DNA of 7,566 nucleotides from Rickettsiales bacterium (GCA_031255235.1 JAIRSX010000116.1:1-7566), one strand, 5' to 3'; shown: positions 1 through 7,440, counted from the stretch's first letter. Translations and numbers: made by a program. Notes: generated from the letters alone by a model not told the origin.

Positions 1-3000
1 TTGTCAAGGCATAGTCTCCATCGGCAACAAGATCTCTGTTAAACAACATTTCACAAGGATAAGACAAATCGGTATCAATATTCACCATTTCAGTGACGTG
101 TTCACGGTTTGCAGAAGGAGCACTCGCACCACTTGGGGACGGTGCATATATATAATCGGGTTTACATATTTGCGTAATTTGAACAGGTTTATAAACTGTT
201 TTGCCCCCATTTGTTTCAGCATAACAATCACAACTAACATTGGCGATATAAATGTCTTTCAATTCGTCAATACCCCAAGTAATCATCACTCTTCCATCAC
301 CAACATTTTTACCATTCCCCCCACCACATTCATCCAATAATGAAGTACTACAATATCCAGAACCACCCCCACCACCAGTACTACCAGTACTATAAAAACC
401 AGAACCACCACCACCACCATACCAACCACCACCGCCGCCGCCCGCCTGTGAATTATATCCATAATTACAATTAGCATTTCCACCGATTCCAGAACCACCG
501 TTACAACCATTAACATCGTGTGTTTTTCCATTGTTAGCATAGCATCTACTTCCGATACCACCAGCACTATCGCTACCACCAATAGCTGATGTTATGGTGC
601 AAGATCCTCCTTCATTTGAACCAACTGTTGTACTACCATTTCCTCCGTTTGAATTTCCTCCTCCACCAGAACCTCCAAATCTACTAGAACCACTTTTTGA
701 GGTTCCTCCTCCTCCACCTGCCACAATAACTCTATTGCTAAGGGCGGTACCACCAGTCCTAATATCAGAAGCACCTCCTCCACCTCCACCGGAATTATAA
801 CCCCTACCACCACCACCCCAACCACCGGTACCATTACCACCGGCACCACCAACATAAATATGCAAAGGAACATTAGGATCTCTTACGGTATACACTGCAG
901 TACTATAACCACCTGCTCCACCATCACCGCCACCACCTTGTGCACCGTAGACTTCCAGCAATATTTTATCACCAGCTTTTATATTGTGACTAGAAGGGTT
1001 AAAGACTTGATAACTGCCAGTATAAACGTATTCAATAAAATCACCAATAGAGTCAGTTCTATTTTTAACCCTGCATTTTTTAACCTCTTTCGGAGCATAA
1101 TTATAACAACCTTTACAATTAGCAGTTTCAGGACCATATAATTTGTAAACTTCATTAAGAGCACCAGCACCACCATTTACTATGTCTTTCCAACATTTAC
1201 AAGCCACATCGTCTCCGTATTCATCCAAAATTGGAGTTTTTGCATTATTGATAAGATTAAAAGGATTGCAATCGTAAATTTTAATGGTAGGACGACACAT
1301 TCTTTCTTGCTCTTCGTATTGTATAGAAAACGCATATCTTGTGATGGTAGCATATAGATCCTGAGCAAAGTCACTCAACCACACATAAAAGCGTGATTGC
1401 CATGCTTCACCAATTGAGAAATATAGGACTATTGCTAATTTGAAAGCAGCAAGCACAACCGCCTTCGCATCTTTTTCTTTTCCAAGAATCTCTAAACCTT
1501 CACCACCACCCATCAAAAATTTTAACCCAACTATTGCCAATAATAAAGAAAGACCGGTCAAAATTATGTTTCTCATAACGTATTGAACCCAATAAAATAT
1601 ACTATGATCGGCACTTAATTGCTGCCCAATCTTATATTCGTAGTAGTTGTCATGGATAATACACTCTCCAGTATCCGTTTCACAGGTATCAGCACCACAT
1701 AAACCCTCTTCGTTTACTGCGTAACCAGGCATACACACACTTCTACCAGCAATATTTAGGAATATGTTTGATAAGGTTTCCTTAACACATTGGGCTAATG
1801 GAGCAGTAAAACCCCTATAACTCCCTAAATTAAAATCAACATTTATAATTTTACCGATTGTCTTTTTTGCCCCAGAAACAACCTCACCATTATAATAAGA
1901 TTCACATTTGTCTCTTATCTCAAGAGGTTTAGCACAAAAAATTGAATCTGAATCAAAAGGACTTCCATTGGAAACTGCACCACTACACATAGAGTAAGAC
2001 CCGTTTGCATTGACAGTAAGCCCATCACTCGTTCTTGGATAAATGACAGGAGAGCCATTGTTTATTTTTGGATAACACTCATCCAACTCGCAAATATTAC
2101 CACAGTTAGTGTCATTGTTTATATCAAAAGGATTTTCAAATTTACATGCATCCCTACTTAAGTTTTTACAAGAATTATTAATAGAGGAAAGTACACTCAT
2201 ATTGTCCAAATCACCAAATACAATATCCGTTGGTAAATTTTGAGAATCTCCAATGAAATCTTTACAAACTTGCGGGATATATAAGTTGTCTTCAAAAGGA
2301 TCGTCGTCAAAATCTGTATCCAAACCTCTTTCAGTACAATGTCTATTCAACTGACAGAAATTTTTAGGATTCCCATTGGCTGCAGTTGGTCTTGGAGCAT
2401 TTGTTTTTCCAGCTTCAGGATTATATATGGTATTATATATCCAAATTTTGGAATAATCAGAACCATATCTTTTGTCCCATTCCATACAATCATCATAATC
2501 TTCATAGACATTTCCAGCAAGACAGCCAGTACCTTTTTTACAAACCAAGATTTCACCTTCTTCCCCCCACGGCTCTCCACTATTAACTACTGAACACTTT
2601 TTACACAAATCATGTTCTTTACCATCCCCACAAATCCCATCGCTGTTTATATCAAAAGGATTCTTACAACCCTCAATTCCATTACAATATTCTTCTCTAT
2701 AAGTTGTTCCGCCACCAACATTATAAGCGTACGGACAATAATCAACGTTCTTAACACACAACAAAGATTCATTGTTTTCTGGAATATAGACTGCCATTTT
2801 AGGATCCAAAGCACCACCCAGATCGACAGAACATTCAATTTCTTTACCGGTATCATCATAAAGACAGAAAGTTGATTCCCTCTTCTTTTGATCAGAATCC
2901 GCATCATACAAACAAACACCGTTTAGCCTTTTTTCCTGACAACATCTATATGCTTCCTCAAACGCAATCTCACACTCTGTATTCTTGTTTTGATCTCTAG

Positions 3001-4432
3001 CAACATCCTGTTTTGAATACTCTTTGCCATTTATATTACAACCGTTCGCTCTATATTTAAACCTACCACAAGCATATTGTGCCGCTTCATTTCCTCTGAA
3101 ATAGTATCTTTGGAATTGATAAGTAGCATCTCTATACCCTTTAACGGAATTGAGTCTTGGATCTCTACAAGAGTAATCTCTTACGGAATATTCCATTCCA
3201 CCATACGTTCTCTCTCTATAAAGTCTATTATAATTGCTTTTCGTATCACGTGAAATATCATTACAAACTTCACTACTATAATCACAGATTTTACCAACAT
3301 TCAACATTTCATCACAAAAAGCTGAAGAACCTTCATTGTTTACGTATTTGTTGAGACAAAACTCATACGAATTTGAAAATGCCCCATATTCTGGGTAATA
3401 TCTTTCTCTGTGTTCGTCGTCCCCATCCCTTGCTTCTTCCATCATAGCAGATGTATAGGCAAAACCATTCCATTTATCACCACAAATTTTCACTCTATTT
3501 ATAGATTTTTTAGCAAGACTCCAAATTATTGCAGTTGTGGAATAAATTAATGTTAGTGGCAATGCAACTGAGGTAGCAAGAGCAGCACCACAGGTGCCAG
3601 CCATTGCGGTATATCTTGGAACATCACCGGCACAATTTGGTTCAGCTGCTATCGCTGCCACCGCTCTAGAATTATAAATGAGATTTTTTATTAATTTAAA
3701 GGTAAATTCTGCAGCATATACAACGGCTTCGACCATCATAACAATTAGAGGATCTGTCATTGCACCCAAAGCAGCAGTTGTCGCAACCGAAACAACAACA
3801 CCAACAATTGTCTTAATAACAGCAATAACTTTCCTCATTTTGTCTATGAGATTTTTTACCTTGGATATGAAATTTTGCAACCAAGTCATGTCTTGGACGG
3901 CATCGATATTGGCATCTACTGCAATAGCACCACATGTGAAAGCAGGAAGCACTTTGCAAATATTTGCCATAGTTAGCATTGTCGTATAAAAAGGAATCTG
4001 TGTTTCTAACAAACTCCAAAAAAGACAATACTTATTGTTACTTTGGTAAAAATAATCAGGGGAAGTAAAAGGCTCATAATCTAATTGTGGATCAAGGCAG
4101 GAAACCGGTTGATCATAATAAGTTTGGTTACCTTTTCCGTCAAGTTCACTATATATATCTCCAACTTTATATCCATTCCCATTTGATTTACCGGTCTCAT
4201 TGCTATATCGTCCTATCTCCGTACCATCAAAATTGAAATCGCTCCTTCTATGTCCTTTTGTGTAGACATCTTTACCGTATCTACATCTATCTAGACTGCC
4301 TCTTTCCGGCAAATCATCACAAGAATCAGCAAAAGAAAAACTAATTGTATTTTGAAAAAATAAGAGTAACATGACAAAAGAAAGAATTATAGAAAAATAA
4401 CCTTTCACTTCATTTTTGTTAAACACTTTCAA
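1..4432 (-). CDS. Giant VirB6/TrbL-like type IV secretion system membrane protein with ALK-type glycine-rich domain (3' end outside window)
   Basis: VirB6/TrbL proteins are polytopic inner-membrane parts of the T4SS translocation channel. I translated the minus strand by hand from TTG at 4432 and met no stop in 1477 codons. Residues 1-35 form a signal peptide (Lys-rich start, hydrophobic core, likely cleavage after SFA35). Hydrophobic helices lie near 202-225, 228-252 and 277-306. Residues about 310-855 are soluble and Cys-rich; RYYFRGNEAAQYACGRF (442-458) resembles, from memory, a segment of rickettsial VirB6 paralogues. At 856-897 is the best VirB6-like segment (GFTAPLAQCVKETLSNIF), followed by helices at 955-975 and 991-1008 ending FSIGEAW. 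Residues 1150-1387 are a glycine-rich domain, then a Cys-containing tail runs off the window. It is much longer than the roughly 300 residues of Agrobacterium VirB6, as is usual in Rickettsiales. The start was chosen for its GAGGAG box 8 bases upstream and the signal peptide. Alternative: a surface protein with only a TrbL-like core. Confidence 0.85.
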   Translation of the reverse strand, partial: MKVFNKNEVKGYFSIILSFVMLLLFFQNTISFSFADSCDDLPERGSLDRCRYGKDVYTKGHRRSDFNFDGTEIGRYSNETGKSNGNGYKVGDIYSELDGKGNQTYYDQPVSCLDPQLDYEPFTSPDYFYQSNNKYCLFWSLLETQIPFYTTMLTMANICKVLPAFTCGAIAVDANIDAVQDMTWLQNFISKVKNLIDKMRKVIAVIKTIVGVVVSVATTAALGAMTDPLIVMMVEAVVYAAEFTFKLIKNLIYNSRAVAAIAAEPNCAGDVPRYTAMAGTCGAALATSVALPLTLIYSTTAIIWSLAKKSINRVKICGDKWNGFAYTSAMMEEARDGDDEHRERYYPEYGAFSNSYEFCLNKYVNNEGSSAFCDEMLNVGKICDYSSEVCNDISRDTKSNYNRLYRERTYGGMEYSVRDYSCRDPRLNSVKGYRDATYQFQRYYFRGNEAAQYACGRFKYRANGCNINGKEYSKQDVARDQNKNTECEIAFEEAYRCCQEKRLNGVCLYDADSDQKKRESTFCLYDDTGKEIECSVDLGGALDPKMAVYIPENNESLLCVKNVDYCPYAYNVGGGTTYREEYCNGIEGCKNPFDINSDGICGDGKEHDLCKKCSVVNSGEPWGEEGEILVCKKGTGCLAGNVYEDYDDCMEWDKRYGSDYSKIWIYNTIYNPEAGKTNAPRPTAANGNPKNFCQLNRHCTERGLDTDFDDDPFEDNLYIPQVCKDFIGDSQNLPTDIVFGDLDNMSVLSSINNSCKNLSRDACKFENPFDINNDTNCGNICELDECYPKINNGSPVIYPRTSDGLTVNANGSYSMCSGAVSNGSPFDSDSIFCAKPLEIRDKCESYYNGEVVSGAKKTIGKIINVDFNLGSYRGFTAPLAQCVKETLSNIFLNIAGRSVCMPGYAVNEEGLCGADTCETDTGECIIHDNYYEYKIGQQLSADHSIFYWVQYVMRNIILTGLSLLLAIVGLKFLMGGGEGLEILGKEKDAKAVVLAAFKLAIVLYFSIGEAWQSRFYVWLSDFAQDLYATITRYAFSIQYEEQERMCRPTIKIYDCNPFNLINNAKTPILDEYGDDVACKCWKDIVNGGAGALNEVYKLYGPETANCKGCYNYAPKEVKKCRVKNRTDSIGDFIEYVYTGSYQVFNPSSHNIKAGDKILLEVYGAQGGGGDGGAGGYSTAVYTVRDPNVPLHIYVGGAGGNGTGGWGGGGRGYNSGGGGGGASDIRTGGTALSNRVIVAGGGGGTSKSGSSRFGGSGGGGNSNGGNGSTTVGSNEGGSCTITSAIGGSDSAGGIGSRCYANNGKTHDVNGCNGGSGIGGNANCNYGYNSQAGGGGGGWYGGGGGSGFYSTGSTGGGGGSGYCSTSLLDECGGGNGKNVGDGRVMITWGIDELKDIYIANVSCDCYAETNGGKTVYKPVQITQICKPDYIYAPSPSGASAPSANREHVTEMVNIDTDLSYPCEMLFNRDLVADGDYALT
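266..985 (-). other. ALK/LTK-type glycine-rich domain within the VirB6-like protein (residues about 1150-1389)
   Basis: This stretch encodes a glycine-rich domain of the type I recall as the ALK/LTK glycine-rich region in Pfam. The order of landmarks fits: an entry strand KILLEVYGAQGGGG (from K1156), then PLHIYVGGAGG, GGASDIR (A1221 to R1225), RVIVAGGGGG (R1234 to G1243), several further poly-Gly turns, and a closing strand GDGRVMITW (G1378 to W1386). In the animal receptors these domains fold into bundles of long glycine helices on a beta scaffold and bind ligand outside the cell. Its place in an exported membrane protein fits an extracytoplasmic location. At DNA level it is a local G-rich island on the coding strand made of GGT/GGA repeats, in contrast to the AT-rich surroundings. 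Confidence 0.8.
2116..2134 (-). repeat. Copy 1 of a 19-bp direct repeat encoding NPFDIN
   Basis: The 19 bases here are identical to those at 2644-2662. Both lie in the same reading frame of the virB6-like gene and encode NPFDIN followed by Asn/Ser-x-Asp (N767 here, N591 in the other copy). Identity at the codon level suggests either recent internal duplication of a short module or gene conversion between the two sites. Confidence 0.7.
2644..2662 (-). repeat. Copy 2 of a 19-bp direct repeat encoding NPFDIN
   Basis: Partner of 2116-2134. Here it encodes the start of NPFDINSDGICGDG (N591 onwards), whose D594-x-N596-x-D598-G pattern looks like a calcium-binding loop of the EF-hand/dockerin style. 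Flanking bases differ between the copies, so the repeat is short and bounded. Confidence 0.7.
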
Positions 4433-4440
4433 ATCAGACA

Positions 4441-4446
4441 CTCCTC
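4441..4446 (-). promoter_or_regulatory. Ribosome binding site fixing a TTG start for the virB6-like gene
   Basis: The minus strand reads GAGGAG, then 8 bases, then TTG at 4432-4430. This is the clearest Shine-Dalgarno sequence upstream of any gene here. The in-frame GTG two codons downstream lies 14 bases away, and the first in-frame ATG (codon 21) would begin in the middle of the signal peptide core, so TTG is preferred. Confidence 0.7.
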
Positions 4447-4485
4447 GGTAAACTAATATACGTACTTAATAATACAGGATTTTAT

Positions 4486-4491
4486 ATTATA
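4486..4491 (-). promoter_or_regulatory. Candidate -10 element for the virB6-like gene
   Basis: The minus strand carries a perfect TATAAT here, which would start transcription about 45 bases before the TTG start codon. No convincing -35 box (TTGACA-like) lies 16-18 bases upstream. Because the region is extremely AT-rich, a chance match is quite possible. Confidence 0.35.
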
Positions 4492-4560
4492 ATCAAAAAA
4501 ATAAAAAACATTCTTTTTAGAAAAAAGTCATTTAAAATGAAAAAAATAAATATAAAAAAT

Positions 4561-4589
4561 TTGTTTTTTAAAAAGTAACTTATTATATT
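4561..4589 (+). promoter_or_regulatory. Candidate promoter for tRNA-Arg
   Basis: TTGTTT at 4561-4566, a 17-base spacer, and TATATT at 4584-4589 give a sigma-70-like arrangement. It would start transcription within a few bases of the mature tRNA 5' end at 4599. The -35 half is weak (3 of 6 consensus bases) and the -10 is good (5 of 6). Together with the opposing element at 4486-4491 it makes 4433-4598 a divergent control region. Confidence 0.4.
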
Positions 4590-4598
4590 GCTATTGTT

Positions 4599-4675
4599 GT
4601 ATCCTTAGCTCAGTTGGATAGAGCAACAGCCTTCTAAGCTGTAGGTCATGCGTTCGAGCCGCATAGGATACACCA
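4599..4675 (+). tRNA. tRNA-Arg(TCT), CCA encoded
   Basis: A complete cloverleaf can be drawn. The acceptor stem GTATCCT/AGGATAC pairs fully, the D arm is GCTC/GAGC, and the anticodon stem ACAGC/GCTGT encloses the loop CTTCTAA. A 5-base variable loop follows, then T arm ATGCG/CGCAT with the loop TTCGAGC. The anticodon TCT at 4633-4635 reads AGA (and AGG by wobble), fitting the heavy AGA use for arginine in the neighbouring AT-rich genes. The discriminator A and CCA are encoded at 4672-4675. Confidence 0.96.
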
Positions 4676-4762
4676 TTTATTTGTTTTAAAATAGTTTTAG
4701 ATAATGGAAGGATGGCAAGATGTACAAAATGTAATGTATTTCAGGAATAAATAGTAGAATTA

Positions 4763-4838
4763 TGGTGAGTCCGGCGGGGATCGAACCCGCGACAACATGA
4801 TTAAAAGTCATGTGCTCTACCAACTGAGCTACGAACTC
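4763..4838 (-). tRNA. tRNA-Lys(TTT), CCA encoded
   Basis: On the minus strand the acceptor GAGTTCG pairs with CGGACTC (one T-G pair). The D arm is GCTC/GAGC, the anticodon stem CATGA/TCATG encloses CTTTTAA, and the T arm is GCGGG/CCCGC with loop TTCGATC. The anticodon TTT at 4803-4805 reads AAA/AAG. The CCA end is encoded at 4763-4765. It lies 49 bases downstream of the acyltransferase gene on the same strand with no evident terminator between, so read-through from that gene is possible. It converges on tRNA-Arg; the 87 bases between them hold no gene or clear terminator. Confidence 0.96.
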
Positions 4839-4886
4839 CAATATCTTTTAAAGTAGAGGTTTTTTTATTTAAGTCAAATTTTATTT

Positions 4887-6389
4887 TCACAAATTCATAA
4901 ATTTTTCTGTTGCAAATATTGCAGCAACAACTTGATCACTGGATACAGCATGTGTTTTTACATTGCCATACCAAGTGATTACACATTCCACAAGAGCATC
5001 CGTCATACCGCCACTTGGAATATGAACTTCATAATCCAAAAGTTTTGGAATTTTAAAACCGGCTTGTTTTCCAATACCCTTGAGTGCATTCATAAAAGCA
5101 TCATAACCACCGTTGCCCTCCCCCACCCCATCATATATTTTTCCATCATATTCCGTTTTTATAGTTGCAAAGGGTTTCATTGATAAACTTGAAGTTATAA
5201 TGCATTCCACAACTTTAAATTTTTTATTGGTATTATCCCCTAATAAATCTCTAACCATAAACTGCAAATCGCTAACAGTAATAATTTCCTTTTTATCACC
5301 TAAAGACACAACCTTTTCCAATAAAACCTTTTTCTGTTCGTCTGTTAATTCAATACCAAGATTTTTTAAATTCATTTCAATGTTACTTTTACCAGACAAT
5401 TTACCAAGCGCATAACTTCTATCAACCCCAAATCTGGCAGGCAAAAGAGGGTTTGCGTATAAATTGCCTTTTTTATCTCCATCAGCATGAACCCCCGCTG
5501 TTTGAGTAAACACGTCCTCACCAACAACTGGAGCATTTGAACTTATTTTTTTTCTACTAAAATTGGCAACCAAATTTGAAATTTCTTTCAGTTTTTTTTC
5601 ATTTAAAGTTGTTTTGAGTCCGAGGTGATCTTTGATATTCACAGCAATTTCAGCAAGATTCGCATTACCAGCTCTCTCACCAAGACCATTTACAGTGCAA
5701 TGGAGCCCTTTCGCACCTGCTTTTAAAGCAGTAATGGCGTTAGCGGTGGCAAGACCATAATCGTTATGTCCGTGAAACTCAAAATTTAAAGTAGGATATT
5801 TGTTGACAATTTCGCTGACAAACCTGTTGACTTTTTCCATATCAAAAATGCCCAATGTATCAGCAAGATAAATTCTTTTAAAGCCCATATCTTTATAGGC
5901 ATCAAGCATGTAAAAAACATAGTTATCAGGTGACAACATACCACCACTCCAATCCTCCATGTAAACTGATAGGGACATTCCGCTTTTCGTGGCATATTCA
6001 AAAGTTTCTTGCACATCCCTCAAATGTTCTTCTTTCGTTTTTTTAAGTTGTATTTCGCAATGTCGCAAAGAGCCCTTTGTAAGTAAGTTCAAACATCTGC
6101 AATTGGTAGGCAACAACCAATCAACAGATTTATTTATGTCAGTAAAAGACAAAACCTCAATAGAACCTTCTAACTCATTTTGTTTTGCCCATTTCATTAT
6201 TTCAGTCAAATTTGCTTGTTCTTTTGGACTTGATTTGGCACTCGTCCATTCAACCCTATTAACCTTTAAATCCTTTAAAAGTTTTTTTGTAAGCAACAAT
6301 TTTTCTTCCTTTGTAAAGGAGACACCACATGTTTGCTCTCCATCTCGCATGGTCGTATCGACTATAGAAATAAAATTGCTATCCTTCAT
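4887..6389 (-). CDS. 2-isopropylmalate synthase/citramalate synthase family protein (LeuA/CimA-like), 500 aa
   Basis: A member of the DRE-TIM metallolyase family, which condenses acetyl-CoA with a 2-oxo acid. The TIM barrel carries DTTMRDGEQ (11-19, catalytic R15 and metal ligand D16), FHGHND (205-210, metal-binding H206 and H208), GLGERAGN (235-242), TAGVHADG (297-304) and LGKLSGKSNI (328-337). Residues about 385-500 resemble the LeuA C-terminal allosteric/dimer domain (GEGNGGYDAFMNAL at 423-436). The length matches full LeuA-type enzymes. After the first strand it has VEWTSAKSS in place of the GFP-containing motif of classical LeuA. From memory it is closest to the roughly 500-residue isopropylmalate-synthase-like proteins of Bacteroidetes. 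The substrate (2-oxoisovalerate, pyruvate or another 2-oxo acid) cannot be read from sequence. ATG start at 6389 has no obvious Shine-Dalgarno; stop TGA. It lies 40 bases after the methyltransferase gene, likely co-transcribed. Confidence 0.88.
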   Translation of the reverse strand: MKDSNFISIVDTTMRDGEQTCGVSFTKEEKLLLTKKLLKDLKVNRVEWTSAKSSPKEQANLTEIMKWAKQNELEGSIEVLSFTDINKSVDWLLPTNCRCLNLLTKGSLRHCEIQLKKTKEEHLRDVQETFEYATKSGMSLSVYMEDWSGGMLSPDNYVFYMLDAYKDMGFKRIYLADTLGIFDMEKVNRFVSEIVNKYPTLNFEFHGHNDYGLATANAITALKAGAKGLHCTVNGLGERAGNANLAEIAVNIKDHLGLKTTLNEKKLKEISNLVANFSRKKISSNAPVVGEDVFTQTAGVHADGDKKGNLYANPLLPARFGVDRSYALGKLSGKSNIEMNLKNLGIELTDEQKKVLLEKVVSLGDKKEIITVSDLQFMVRDLLGDNTNKKFKVVECIITSSLSMKPFATIKTEYDGKIYDGVGEGNGGYDAFMNALKGIGKQAGFKIPKLLDYEVHIPSGGMTDALVECVITWYGNVKTHAVSSDQVVAAIFATEKFMNL

Positions 6390-6429
6390 TTGAAATGACT
6401 ATATAAACAATGATTAAGTTTGCAAAACT

Positions 6430-7395
6430 TTATAAATAAACAAAATCACCAGTCGTTTTATAAGAAACAAAATCTCTTAGAAGACATTGAACCCATAAAC
6501 AGTTTTCAGATATTAGATCATTAAACACAAAAATTTTTTCCAAAAGTATTTTCATTTGCTCTTTATCGTTCTGGCATTTCAACAAATTAAAAAAATCAAT
6601 ATACAAACGATTATCAAAAACAATGGCTTTATACGGCTCTTCGTAATAATATTTCTCCCAACTAAACTCCGTAGTTTTCATAACATCTAAAAAGAGATAT
6701 TCCGCTTCATTCTTTATAAAAAGATCCTTTATCTCGTTGAATTTTGACTCAAAAAGTGGAATAAGCATTTTCCTAATCAAAGACACATCGGCATTACACC
6801 AATCCATATATAAATATATATCTTTTATTTCATAAAATGCTACCAATTTGTTTATATTAACGGTCGGAAATAAAATATCGGGATTAGGAAAATAAAATGG
6901 TGACTCTATTAAATTTATCGCCCTACTTTTCGGTTGTTCTTTAAGTTTGGCTTTTTCCTTTTCGTACGGTCCATTTTCTGTTAAAATTTTGATATCCTCG
7001 TTTATATTTAAATCATTAAATGCAGAACAATAATAATCAAAAGCGACATATTTGGCACCGCTTTCTCTAATATTTTCAATCAAAGACCAGATATTAGCAT
7101 TTGGTAAATATTCCATCACACCGACGCACACAACCAAATCAGATTTTGGCAACGGTTCGTTGCTTGCATCGAGAGTCATAAATATTTTATTCTTTTCTTT
7201 TTTAAAATAATTTCTGTTGTCCCGTATAATCTTATCATCCACATCAACACCAATATAATTAAGATTTTTATCCTGTAAAACAACGCAATTCTCAATATCA
7301 TACCCACCACCGCACTGAACTTCTAAAATCGAGTTAATCGTATCACCAAAAAAATTCTTGACACCGGTAATATATGCCTTCGTTTGTTCACCCAT
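6430..7395 (-). CDS. Class I SAM-dependent methyltransferase domain protein, 321 aa
   Basis: The N-terminal half is a Rossmann-type methyltransferase. Numbering from the ATG at 7395, motif I is ILEVQCGGGYDIE (23-35, the SAM-binding glycine loop). The acidic end of strand 2 is YIGVDVDD (47-54, D51 probably contacts the ribose), followed by MTLDASNEPLP (73-83) and motif IV SDLVVCVGVMEYLPN (85-99). Residues about 125-321 are not recognised; they are rich in aromatic and charged residues, show no membrane segment or signal peptide, and probably set the substrate. The protein should be cytoplasmic. The frame also offers TTG at 7416, adding seven residues (DYYIYS after the start); neither start has a clear Shine-Dalgarno, so ATG is preferred by default. 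It is the first gene of a likely two-gene operon with the downstream acyltransferase. The methyl acceptor is unknown. Confidence 0.78.
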   Translation of the reverse strand: MGEQTKAYITGVKNFFGDTINSILEVQCGGGYDIENCVVLQDKNLNYIGVDVDDKIIRDNRNYFKKEKNKIFMTLDASNEPLPKSDLVVCVGVMEYLPNANIWSLIENIRESGAKYVAFDYYCSAFNDLNINEDIKILTENGPYEKEKAKLKEQPKSRAINLIESPFYFPNPDILFPTVNINKLVAFYEIKDIYLYMDWCNADVSLIRKMLIPLFESKFNEIKDLFIKNEAEYLFLDVMKTTEFSWEKYYYEEPYKAIVFDNRLYIDFFNLLKCQNDKEQMKILLEKIFVFNDLISENCLWVQCLLRDFVSYKTTGDFVYL

Positions 7396-7440
7396 ACTAT
7401 AAATATAGTAATCCAAATAAGATAAAAAGCAAAAATTAAC

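Noticed and set aside
594..800. Plus-strand ORF encoding a proline-rich protein
   Set aside because: It is the exact antisense of the glycine codons (GGN read as NCC) of the virB6-like gene, with no ribosome binding site or independent support.
286..873. Two minus-strand Val/Met-rich ORFs
   Set aside because: They are the GGT/GGA repeats of the glycine-rich domain read out of frame. The true frame runs straight through with recognisable domain landmarks.
266..985. CRISPR array or tandem DNA repeat suggested by the repetitive triplets
   Set aside because: There are no constant repeats with unique spacers. The periodicity comes from glycine codons in one open frame.
3813..4028. Minus-strand 71-codon ORF and a suspected frameshift in the virB6-like gene near 3990
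   Set aside because: Recounting the A-run at 3988-3992 (five bases) shows the main frame continues without a break. The ORF is an out-of-frame shadow.
4599..4838. tRNA genes as an integration site for a mobile element
   Set aside because: No second copy of either tRNA 3' end, no integrase and no transposase is visible in the window.
4839..4886. Rho-independent terminator between the acyltransferase gene and tRNA-Lys
   Set aside because: There is an A/T run but no stable GC-containing hairpin next to it on either strand.
5989..6393. Plus-strand 134-codon ORF opposite the acyltransferase gene
   Set aside because: It lies fully antisense to the conserved catalytic region of the acyltransferase and shows no recognisable motif.
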